64,000 bases of DNA from Paraburkholderia sp. FT54. Lineage in GTDB: Bacteria; Pseudomonadota; Gammaproteobacteria; Burkholderiales; Burkholderiaceae. How positions within the stretch are numbered: position 1 is the stretch's first letter; every line of letters starts with the position of its first letter. Positions 34,928 to 42,142 of this stretch are shown one piece after another. The notes below the pieces were generated by a model. That model had not been told where the DNA came from, did not search any database, and worked only from the letters and a program-made list of their open reading frames with translations. The DNA is taken from positions 2,666,001-2,730,000 of the forward strand of contig NZ_CP134195.1 of assembly GCF_031585635.1 (NCBI RefSeq), in the 5' to 3' direction. Made by a program: the position numbers and the translations under genes.

Positions 34928-35035
34928 TGCCGCTGTGCTCGTAAGAAACCTGACCCGCGCAAACGCGGCCGCCACGACGGACGCGTCCAAATCTCGTAAG
35001 GCGAACCGCTGTCGGCACGGACGCCTGCATGAATA

Positions 35036-36031
35036 TCACGCCTCTGTCGCCACGCGGCTACGCGCGCGATATTCGGTGGGAGACAACGCCATGCGCTTGC
35101 GAAAAATCTTCGCGAGGCGATCGCCGTTGCCCGTACCGCTGCGGCGCGCGATCTTGTCGACCGGCAATTCCGTCTCGGTCAGGAAGTTGCAGGCAATGCG
35201 CAGTCGGACCTGCAGCAGATAGTCCGAGGGCGTGACCTGCATTTCGTGCTTGAAACGTCGCAGGAAATTGCGCTCGCTCATCGCCGCGACCTGTGCGGCG
35301 TCGGCCACCGAAACCGGGCGGTCGCAATTGGCCTCCATCCAGCGTGCCGCCGCACGGATCTTCTCGGCCACACTGAGCGTGCCGCCTTCCGCCGGCAAGG
35401 GCACCCAACTTGCAGCCATGCCGGGCATCACACGGTCGGCGACGCTGCGAGCAAGCTCGGCGCCCAGATCGCGTTTGATGAACATGAGCGCGCTGCGGGC
35501 ACAGTCGTTACGATCGTTGGACGCGTTGAGCGCGGACTCGCCCGCGACGCTGGCGAGATAGCGGTTCACCTGCGGTCCTTCGCTATCCGTCGGGCCGGCC
35601 GCTTCCAGCACGAGCCGCCCTTCACCGATCGTTTCGATCGCGCGCGTGCGCGATTGCACCGAACGCAACCAGCTGAGTACCCGCTCGTCGCGGGCGGCCA
35701 CGTGCGCGCCGTAGCCGCCCGCGATGAACAGCACGTCGAAACCGCTGGCAAAGCGCGTGTCGATACGGTCAGTCCAGATGCGCGCGGAAGAAGAACTCGC
35801 GACGCTGCCGCCGTCCATGGAAAGGAATTGCACTTCGTAAGGCTGTTCTTCACCGGTGTGCGAACCCGAGAGTTCGTTGGCGGTCTGGAACATCTCCACC
35901 ACCGTGCCCGGGCCGAGCAGCCAGAAGCCGTCGAACAGCAGCACGCCGATTCGCCGCGTTGCACTACGCACGTTCAGCGTCGGCGTATGTAACCAGGTGA
36001 TCCTCGCAGTATCAAGGTGCATGTGCGGCAT
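35036..36031 (-). CDS. GlxA-type AraC-family regulator (DJ-1/PfpI-like plus HTH)
   Basis: A 331-residue protein. Residues 25-200 form a DJ-1/PfpI-like sensor domain (RIGVLLFDGFWLLGPGTVVEMF at its start), which lacks the usual elbow Cys. The C-terminal 100 residues are an AraC double HTH: VSVADAAQVAAMSERNFLRRF, then the RR(S)GTGNGDRLAKIFRKRM pattern. The start at ATG 36031 follows GGGGA. The first 21 residues precede the fold and are atypical. Target genes are unknown. Confidence 0.88.
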   Translation of the reverse strand: MPHMHLDTARITWLHTPTLNVRSATRRIGVLLFDGFWLLGPGTVVEMFQTANELSGSHTGEEQPYEVQFLSMDGGSVASSSSARIWTDRIDTRFASGFDVLFIAGGYGAHVAARDERVLSWLRSVQSRTRAIETIGEGRLVLEAAGPTDSEGPQVNRYLASVAGESALNASNDRNDCARSALMFIKRDLGAELARSVADRVMPGMAASWVPLPAEGGTLSVAEKIRAAARWMEANCDRPVSVADAAQVAAMSERNFLRRFKHEMQVTPSDYLLQVRLRIACNFLTETELPVDKIARRSGTGNGDRLAKIFRKRMALSPTEYRARSRVATEA

Positions 36032-36789
36032 GATATTTCCCCAAACTGTCGTACATTGTGGACCCCGATCGCCGTTAGCAGCCAATATGAGTGGAATGAT
36101 TTATTGCCGACACAACGAGGCGCGGCCACTTAACGGATTTAGCGTGATGTTAGCGGAATGGCTGGCTATAGTAAATTTGAAAAACAAATTACTATCGAAA
36201 AATAGAATGTATGAAGAAAACCGTTATCTCGCGGCTCATATGAGAACAGCGGATTGCTCCGCCGCGACAGCAAACCCATGCAGGCGCGATTTCGATGTCT
36301 GGCCGCAAAGCGGCTCGCAGCCTCGTTGTTCAGGCGTCGGCAGGCGTCGCGCGAGCATGCCGGAAGACGCCCGTTTTGTGACCCGCGCTGGGCCAGGCGG
36401 CATCCAAAAGTGTTTCAAACCTGAACTCCAAACCTCGCGGATAATGACCGTTCAATAGCCGTTTTATTCGCAAATTGGGAATTTATTTGCTGCTCCATGC
36501 AGCCGAACCGGCGTTCAATGAATTGATTGCGATTTAAGAGTTTGAAACGCGCTTCTCTAACGTCTGAAAATGTTTCTATATTGAAACACTGGCGGATTTA
36601 TACGTATGACCAAATCTCGTGTGCGGCGCACAATTGCGATAAACGTCAGAAGATTGAATGTCGGCCGCGCTGAAGTACGCAAGCGCGTTCCTTAAACAAA
36701 GTTTCATCCATGGATCGTGCTCTTTAAGGATACGCCGGGTACGGCAGCGACATAATTTGCGCATCGTGTTAGCCGCAAGGAGCCATGAC
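36032..36789. other. Long A/T-rich intergenic region
   Basis: About 760 bp without a credible gene, clearly lower in GC than the genes around it. A near-perfect dyad, TAGTAAATTTG/CAAATTACTA (36169-36194), lies just beyond the GlxA-type gene's upstream side. The 3' half must contain the promoter for the 36790 gene. Possibly a remnant of acquired DNA. Confidence 0.5.
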
Positions 36790-37164
36790 ATGTCGCGCCC
36801 CATGAGCATCGAAAGAGTCAACGAATATGGTCAGCACGCGGTTCGCATCGCCGTCGAGGACAGCGCCGTGCTGCTCGAGGTGGCCGATCTGGACGCCGTG
36901 ATCGAACACCTCAGCGTGCTGCGCGCCGGCATGCGCCCCGAAGTGCCCAAGCAGCCTTCACGCACCCATCAGTATGTGATCGAGATCGACCCGTGCTGGC
37001 ATGCGGAGAAGCATCCGCTGCACGACGGCGCTGTACTGTTCCTGCGCCATTCCGGTCTCGGCTGGGCCGGTTTCGCGCTGCCGACTGAAAGCCTCGCCAA
37101 ACTGCACCACGCGCTTACGCAGCAACTGGAAGCCTCGCTGGAAGTGCACGGCATGCTCAACTGA
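36790..37164 (+). CDS. Conserved-looking protein of unknown function
   Basis: A 124-residue soluble protein from ATG 36790, 7 bases after AAGGAG. The first half (SIERVNEYGQHAVRIAVEDSAVLLEV) looks like a small beta-rich domain; the middle is Trp/His-containing (IDPCWHAEKHPLHDGAVLF), and the end is helical. No signal peptide or known motif. A strong terminator follows about 135 bp later. I do not recognise the family. Confidence 0.7.
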   Translation: MSRPMSIERVNEYGQHAVRIAVEDSAVLLEVADLDAVIEHLSVLRAGMRPEVPKQPSRTHQYVIEIDPCWHAEKHPLHDGAVLFLRHSGLGWAGFALPTESLAKLHHALTQQLEASLEVHGMLN

Positions 37165-37298
37165 AGCACCCGGCACGCGGAGCGTGTTGCGTTTCACGCA
37201 GGACTGGATTTCAGATCACGCGCGCAACGCGTTGCGCAACCCACCTATACTTTAGTCGCCGCGTAGCTGCGGCTACTTTCATTCAAGTCTCTTTCACA

Positions 37299-37326
37299 AG
37301 CGCGGCTTTGTCCGCGCTCTTTTTTT
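37299..37326 (+). terminator. Intrinsic terminator
   Basis: AGCGCGG-CTTTGT-CCGCGCT forms a 7-bp GC-rich stem followed by CTC and a run of seven T. It would end the transcript of the 36790 gene. Confidence 0.9.
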
Positions 37327-37493
37327 GTCCATGGCCTGGTGTAGCCGATGGTGTTCTCTGGAGCCGGCAAGCAGTCCGCGCGGCCAGTTCATGAACATTG
37401 CACAAAATTAAAAAAGACTTAATGTACCTAGCGGCGTGGATTTATCCGCCATCGCCCATGATGCACCCATCGCCCCCTCTCTACTGTTCCAAC

Positions 37494-38417
37494 ATGAACC
37501 AGCTACAAGCGATGCGTGTCTTCACACGAGTAGTCGATCTCGCCAGCTTCAATCTCGCGGCGAGACAGTTAGGCATGTCGGCAGCCGCAGTCACGCGCAG
37601 CGTCGGCACGCTCGAAGCGCATCTGAACATGCGTCTCCTGAACCGCACCACGCGCAGTCTCTCGCTGACCGACGTGGGCCGCGAATATCTCGACGGTTGC
37701 CGCGCGATCATCGAGAAGCTCGACGAGATGGAATCGAATCTGCTCGAAACCACGCGTGACCCGCAGGGCACGTTACGGATCGCCACGCCCATGACCTTCG
37801 CCACCGCGGGTCTGGGTGCGCTGCTCGCCGCTTACCGCACGCTGCATCCGCGCGTGGGCTTCGACGTCACGACATTCGACACGCACATCGACCTCGTGGA
37901 AGGCGGCTTCGACGTGTGCTTCTCCGACGACCGGCGCCTCGCCAATTCCACCCTGGTGAGCCGCACGCTCACCAGCGTCGACGAACTCACCGTCGCGTCG
38001 CCCACCTATCTCGCGCGCAACGGCACGCCGCGCGATCCCGCCGCCTTGAACCGGCATGGTCTGCTGACCGTGTCCGACGGTTCGTCGCGAGCCTGGGAAT
38101 TCGCGGACGCCGACGGCCTCTACCGCGTCAACACCGGCAGCGCGCTCACCGCGACCAGCAGCGCGATGGTGCGCGTGGCCGCGCTCAATCATATGGGCAT
38201 TGCCTTGCTGCCCATGCCGATCGTCGCCGACGATCTCGCGCGCGGCACGTTGATACCCGTGCTCGAACAGTTCGAGATCAACGGCGGCCCGCGCCAGGTG
38301 TCGATTCTCTACTCCGGCCGCAAATACCTGTCGATGCGCGTGCGCAGCTTCATCGACTTCGCCGTCAGCCAGTATCGCGCGCCGGACCGCCCGGTTGCAT
38401 TGCGCGCGGTCGCCTGA
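37494..38417 (+). CDS. LysR-family transcriptional regulator
   Basis: A 308-residue LysR of the CrgA/DmlR-like branch: MNQLQAMRVFTRVVDLASF at the start, HTH with AARQLGMSAAAVTRSVGTLE (residues 22-41), and RLLNRTTRSLSLTDVG following. The ATG at 37494 gives the canonical start; the 32 residues available upstream (from 37398) do not resemble the family. The response-regulator gene begins 16 bp after its stop, so the two may be co-transcribed. Confidence 0.9.
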   Translation: MNQLQAMRVFTRVVDLASFNLAARQLGMSAAAVTRSVGTLEAHLNMRLLNRTTRSLSLTDVGREYLDGCRAIIEKLDEMESNLLETTRDPQGTLRIATPMTFATAGLGALLAAYRTLHPRVGFDVTTFDTHIDLVEGGFDVCFSDDRRLANSTLVSRTLTSVDELTVASPTYLARNGTPRDPAALNRHGLLTVSDGSSRAWEFADADGLYRVNTGSALTATSSAMVRVAALNHMGIALLPMPIVADDLARGTLIPVLEQFEINGGPRQVSILYSGRKYLSMRVRSFIDFAVSQYRAPDRPVALRAVA

Positions 38418-38433
38418 AGCGGGCTCGCGTATC

Positions 38434-39108
38434 ATGCCCAGAATATTGACGATCGAAGACGACGAACTGATCGCCCACGACATCGTTCGCACGCTCAGCG
38501 CGAGCGGCTTTTCCGTCGATGTGGCGCGTACCGGCCGAGAAGGCATGGCGAAAGTCATGGCGGGCGAATACGACGTCGTCACGCTCGACCGGATGCTGCC
38601 CGATCTCGACGGCCTGACGATCGTCGCGACCATGCGCGGCGTCGGCATGGAAACCCCCGTGCTCGTGATGAGCGCGATGTCCGATGTCGATCAGCGCATT
38701 CAAGGCCTGCGTGCCGGCGGCGACGACTATCTGACCAAGCCCTTTTCGCCAGAGGAAATGTCCGCGCGCATCGAGGTGCTATTGCGGCGACGTCCACGTC
38801 ACGCGAAACCAGAAACGATGCTACGCAACGGCGCACTCGAACTGGATCTGGTGCGTCGCAAAGTCACGCATCGCCATCGCGAACTCGATCTGCAACCCAC
38901 GGAATTCCGCGTGCTCGAATTCATGATGCGCCATACCGGCCAGGTGCTCACGCGCACGATGATTTTCGAAGCCGTGTGGGGATGCCGCTTCGACCCCGGT
39001 ACGAATCTGATCGACGTGCACGTGGGACGTTTGCGCAAGAAAGTCGAGATGCCCGGCGAGCGTCCGTTGATTCGCACGATTCGCGGCTCGGGCTATCTGT
39101 TCGGCTGA
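38434..39108 (+). CDS. OmpR-family response regulator, no kinase nearby
   Basis: A 224-residue regulator. The receiver (1-118) has the acidic pair EDD at 8-10, phospho-acceptor Asp52 in TLDRMLPDLDG, and Lys in TKPFSPEE near 103. The C-terminal winged helix (about 128-222) ends RTIRGSGYLFG. No sensor kinase is adjacent; the upstream gene is a LysR. It closely resembles the regulator at 48508-49185, which does have a kinase. No good ribosome site precedes ATG 38434, so translation may depend on coupling to the LysR gene. Confidence 0.9.
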   Translation: MPRILTIEDDELIAHDIVRTLSASGFSVDVARTGREGMAKVMAGEYDVVTLDRMLPDLDGLTIVATMRGVGMETPVLVMSAMSDVDQRIQGLRAGGDDYLTKPFSPEEMSARIEVLLRRRPRHAKPETMLRNGALELDLVRRKVTHRHRELDLQPTEFRVLEFMMRHTGQVLTRTMIFEAVWGCRFDPGTNLIDVHVGRLRKKVEMPGERPLIRTIRGSGYLFG

Positions 39109-39416
39109 GTCAGCCGCATTCGCATTTCCGAAGAGCAGACTTTGGCGCTGCATGCAGCGCCAAAGTGAAGCCACAACTGCCATGTATCGAAGCGACCTTG
39201 CCGCCGGGGCTCAAGCTCGTCAAGCTGGCCGTCAACCGGTCTTCGTGAAAGGCATCGTCAGCGGCGCTCGCCGACGCCTGAGCGGATAAATATCTTTTCA
39301 TGCACACACCACCGATCCGCTAAAGCCAGTTGACTATCCTTCTGCTCAACCGGTCCACGAATGCATTGAGGTTCGCACATCGGTTCCATCCAATCTGATT
39401 TGTGGGGATTACGAAC
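39109..39416. other. Noncoding gap with a perfect palindrome
   Basis: 308 bp between the response regulator and the DUF4148 gene. The only clear structure is the 28-bp palindrome. The promoter of the DUF4148 gene must lie in the distal part. Confidence 0.5.
39139..39166. repeat. Perfect 28-bp palindrome
   Basis: ACTTTGGCGCTGCA is followed directly by its exact reverse complement, with no spacer, 30 bp after the response-regulator stop. It could act as a transcript-end hairpin or protein site; there is no T-run. Confidence 0.7.
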
Positions 39417-39692
39417 ATGAGATCTCTGACGCTCGCCATCGCTTTCATCGGCGTTACCGCAACGGCTTCCGCCTTCGCTCAATCAAGCACGGCGCCCACT
39501 CAGCAGACCACCGCGCCGTCGATGCAAGTCGCCGCGAATAGCACGGCTCCCGTCAATGCCGCTGGTTCGTGGGTTGCGCCGTATGGGCAGGCCACCGTCG
39601 AGAAGACGCGTGCCCAGGTCTATCAGGAACTGGTGCAGGCTGAGAAGAACGGCCAACTCGCGACTCTGGATTCGACGCTTTACTGGCACTGA
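39417..39692 (+). CDS. DUF4148 family exported protein
   Basis: A 91-residue protein with a cleavable signal (RSLTLAIAFIGVTATASAFAQ, cut after AFA near 21) and the DUF4148 C-terminal pattern KTRAQVYQELVQAEKNGQLA, a periplasmic family expanded in Burkholderia. ATG 39417 follows GGGG by 9 bases. The usual function is unknown. A second family member lies at 49544. Confidence 0.85.
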   Translation: MRSLTLAIAFIGVTATASAFAQSSTAPTQQTTAPSMQVAANSTAPVNAAGSWVAPYGQATVEKTRAQVYQELVQAEKNGQLATLDSTLYWH

Positions 39693-39778
39693 GTTACCGA
39701 CGGCCAGATGAATTATCTCCATCTGCATCTGCACCGGATCTATTAATCGCACCGCCCTCTTGTTCACCAGAGATATCA

Positions 39779-39934
39779 ATGACTCTTCGCTCCGCGATCA
39801 AACGTTCGGCTCGTTTCGCCGCCGCCGCTGTTGCAGCCGGCCTGCTGTTATCCGGCTGCGCGACGACACCTTCGAGCACTGCCGACAATTGCGTCGGCCC
39901 AGTCAGTTACTGCAACATCTACATCGGTTCCTGA
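39779..39934 (+). CDS. Small lipoprotein (51 residues)
   Basis: ATG 39779 opens a 51-residue reading frame. The N-terminus is basic (TLRSAIKRSARF), followed by Ala/Leu-rich hydrophobic sequence and a clear lipobox LLSGC with Cys27. The mature part has only 25 residues and includes two further Cys (38 and 45), so a small disulfide or metal role is conceivable. It ends at a strong terminator 6 bp after the stop, which supports it as a real gene. No ribosome site is strong. Function unknown. Confidence 0.65.
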   Translation: MTLRSAIKRSARFAAAAVAAGLLLSGCATTPSSTADNCVGPVSYCNIYIGS

Positions 39935-39940
39935 AAAAGA

Positions 39941-39976
39941 AGAGCGCGCTACCCTTGCGGATAGCGCGCTCTTTTA
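39941..39976. terminator. Intrinsic terminator, likely bidirectional
   Basis: AGAGCGCGCTA (39941-39951) pairs with TAGCGCGCTCT (39962-39972), with T's on one side and A's on the other. It separates the lipoprotein gene from the convergent porin remnant. Confidence 0.88.
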
Positions 39977-39991
39977 CTGACCGCTTCGACT

Positions 39992-40447
39992 TTAGAACGA
40001 GTGCCGCACGCCGACCCGGCCGACCACCTGCTTGCCGTTGGACGACGGATCGAAACCCGCGACTTGCGCGACCGCCCCACCGCTTGCTTTCTGCAATGCA
40101 GCGACTGCATACACAGCAATACGTTTCGACAGTTCGTATTCCGCGCTCAGATTGAGTTGCTGATATTTCGGCTCCTGATTGGTCGCGTGATCCCGGCCAT
40201 CGGTGTAGGTGTAGCCTGCTGCGAGATTGAGCTGACTGGTCGCGGCGAAAGTGCCGGCGATTTCGTAGTTCTGGAATTTGACATCCTGTCCCGCGTCACC
40301 CTGCTGGAAATCGACGTTAGTGAAGTTGCCCCTGACCTTGAACTTGCCGAGTTGATACGACGCGCCGGCGGCAAAGATGCCCTGACTGCGGGCATTGGCG
40401 AGATAGTTGCCGTACACCGCATTGGTGTAGCCCGCGCTCCGGATCAT
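39992..40447 (-). pseudogene. C-terminal fragment of a Gram-negative porin
   Basis: A frame of 151 codons encodes only the last third of a Burkholderia-type trimeric porin: alternating beta strands such as FKVRGNFTNVDFQQG, LNLAAGYTYTDG and LNLSAEYELSKRIAVYAVA, ending in the consensus VGRVGVRHSF with terminal Phe. There is no signal peptide and no N-terminal two thirds. The homology stops at the 27-bp palindrome near 40434-40460; the frame beyond it continues as unrelated sequence to a stop near 40502. This is a truncated gene left by a rearrangement, not a functional porin. Confidence 0.85.
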
Positions 40448-40460
40448 TGATCCGGAGCGC
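40434..40460. repeat. Perfect 27-bp palindrome at the porin breakpoint
   Basis: GCGCTCCGGATCA and its exact reverse complement flank a single T. It coincides with the point where porin similarity ends. Confidence 0.75.
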
Positions 40461-40736
40461 GTGAACCGGAATCGAGAAGCGAGAGGGAACGAGGAGAAAA
40501 ATCAACGCACGCGCCCACCACCATGGACGCAGCAAAGCAATTGTTTTCTAGAAATACCGCCACGGCGCGCGCAGCGCCGCCGGAAGAATGACGGCCTTGT
40601 CACTCACGCGGAATGTGCGAGAACACGGAGTCCAGATGTTCCACTACCGCGACTGTGCGAGGAGCCCGCTTATGAGCTGGCGGTGTGAAGCCGCTTTCTT
40701 TGCCTACTTTCTTTGCGGCGGCAAAGAAAGTAGGTG
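40461..40736. other. Noncoding segment between porin remnant and IS
   Basis: About 275 bp with no credible gene. Its last 45 bp are the hairpin repeat next to the IS end. Confidence 0.5.
40703..40734. repeat. Interspersed hairpin repeat (REP-like) abutting the IS
   Basis: CCTACTTTCTTTGC, a GGCG loop and GCAAAGAAAGTAGG form a perfect 14-bp stem. Repeats of this look are common in Burkholderia and Paraburkholderia intergenic DNA (recall, not checked). The IS begins 2 bp later, so the repeat was probably its target. Confidence 0.65.
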
Positions 40737-40799
40737 TGTAGTGGTCCAATGGCTCTGGACACCTCTAAAGGGGATAATTCTCCAACTGAGGTGAGAGAC

Positions 40800-41102
40800 A
40801 TGGGCAGACGGAACCTGACTGACGAATTCAAGGCAGAGGCAGTGCAACTGGTGGTTGGGCAGGGTTATTCGATCACCAGGGCTTGCGAGGCGCTGGGCGT
40901 GGGCGACTCGGCTTTGCGGCGCTGGGTGGCGCAGTGGCGTGCGCAGCAGGCTGAGCCGCCACGCAGCGACATGCAGATCCAGCGCGACCAGCGACGCATC
41001 CGTGAGCTGGAAGCGCGCGTGATGGAGCTTGAGCGGGAGCGCGAGATACTAAAAAAGTCTACGGCCTTCTTCGTCAAGGAAATGGATCGCTCCTCGAAGT
41101 GA
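40800..41102 (+). CDS. IS3-family transposase OrfA
   Basis: A 100-residue DNA-binding subunit. The HTH shows DEFKAEAVQLVVGQGYS and ACEALGVGDSALRRWVAQW (residues 8-51), followed by a leucine-zipper-like coiled coil (RIRELEARVMELEREREILKK). Alone it binds the ends; with OrfB, joined by a -1 frameshift, it gives the full transposase. It overlaps orfB by 4 bp. Confidence 0.92.
   Translation: MGRRNLTDEFKAEAVQLVVGQGYSITRACEALGVGDSALRRWVAQWRAQQAEPPRSDMQIQRDQRRIRELEARVMELEREREILKKSTAFFVKEMDRSSK
41051..41057 (+). promoter_or_regulatory. -1 ribosomal frameshift site
   Basis: A AAA AAG in the orfA reading phase (Leu-Lys-Lys) is the standard slippery heptamer of IS3 elements. OrfB lies in the -1 frame, so slippage here yields OrfAB. 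Confidence 0.85.
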
Positions 41103-41935
41103 TCCGTTCGCTGAAGAAGGCCTGGCCGGTGAGTCTGATGTGCCGTTTGCTGAAAGTGCCGCGAAGCAGCTATTACGCCTTTGCTGCGCGGCCACGCAAA
41201 CCAGTCGCATCGCCTCCACTGCTGAAGGCCGTGCGTCAGATTCACAGCGAAAGCCGCAGCAGTTACGGCAGTCGCCGGATGGCGCAGGCACTGCAGCAGC
41301 AGGGTTACGCGATCGGACGCTACCGGGCGCGTTCGCTGATGCGCGAGGCGCAACTGGCTGTGGCCAGGCGGCGAACGCACCGGTACCGCAAGGCCGGGGG
41401 TGAAGCCCTGATTGCACCTAACCTGCTTGAGCGGCAATTCGAGCCGGGCGCGATCAACCGGGTATGGGCGGGCGATATCACGTATGTGAGAACGCGTCAG
41501 GGGTGGTCCTATCTGGCCATCGTGATGGATCTGCACTCGCGCCGCATCGTAGGCTGGGCGTTCGCCTTGCAGGCGGATACGGAACTGGTCATCCAGGCGC
41601 TACAGCAGGCCCGGCAGAAGCGGCGCCCGGCAGCGGGGCTGATGTTCCACTCCGATCAGGGCTGCCAGTACACGAGCGAGCGCTTTGTGAGCGATCTGAA
41701 GGCGAACGGGATCGTCCAGAGCATGAGCAGAAAGGGCAATTGCTGGGACAACGCGGTGGTCGAGCGCTTCTTCAGAAGCCTGAAAAGTGAATGGATTGGC
41801 GAACAGGAATACGGCAGCCACGAAGTCGCCCGCCGCGACATCGCGGGCTACATCGCAGACTTCTACAACTACCGGCGCATTCATTCGGCGGCAAACAATT
41901 TGCCTCCAGTGCGATACGAAACTTCGATTTATTGA
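41099..41935 (+). CDS. IS3-family transposase OrfB (DDE integrase)
   Basis: A 278-residue catalytic subunit. An HTH_21-like region (about 30-90) precedes the integrase core with its DDE triad: Asp in WAGDITYV near 127, Asp in FHSDQGCQYTS near 186, and Glu in DNAVVERFF near 224, followed by the YNYRRIH motif. GTG 41099 overlaps the orfA stop; production as OrfAB by frameshift is more likely. Intact, so the IS may still move. Confidence 0.93.
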   Translation: MIRSLKKAWPVSLMCRLLKVPRSSYYAFAARPRKPVASPPLLKAVRQIHSESRSSYGSRRMAQALQQQGYAIGRYRARSLMREAQLAVARRRTHRYRKAGGEALIAPNLLERQFEPGAINRVWAGDITYVRTRQGWSYLAIVMDLHSRRIVGWAFALQADTELVIQALQQARQKRRPAAGLMFHSDQGCQYTSERFVSDLKANGIVQSMSRKGNCWDNAVVERFFRSLKSEWIGEQEYGSHEVARRDIAGYIADFYNYRRIHSAANNLPPVRYETSIY

Positions 41936-42142
41936 AAAACCTCTTTGTGGGTGTCCAAAGAGGCTTGACCACTACAGTCGGTTCGCTTTTCCTGACGTCG
42001 AGGGTAAATCCCCTTTCACACAAAGCAGCGGCGTCTGCTGCTTGCCCCGCTCCCAATCTATTACGCTGCTATTGCAAATGCTTACGCGCGGATGCCGTTT
42101 GTGAAAAAGACTTATCACAACAGGATCAGGGATAAAGCAAAT

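Larger units (their letters stand above)
40737..41976 (+). mobile_element. IS3-family insertion sequence
   Basis: About 1240 bp. Imperfect terminal repeats begin TGTAGTGGTC at 40737 and end with its complement GACCACTACA at 41967-41976; inside them GGACACC is also shared. It contains orfA and orfB with a frameshift site. Flanking triplets are GTG and GTC, so no 3-bp target duplication is present, suggesting recombination after insertion. Confidence 0.88.

Noticed and set aside
36576..36821. Small minus-strand reading frame in the A/T-rich gap
   Set aside because: No ribosome site, no motif, and it overlaps the start of the 36790 gene.
40461..40688. Plus-strand frame of 75 codons beside the porin remnant
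   Set aside because: No ribosome site or family resemblance, and unusual composition.
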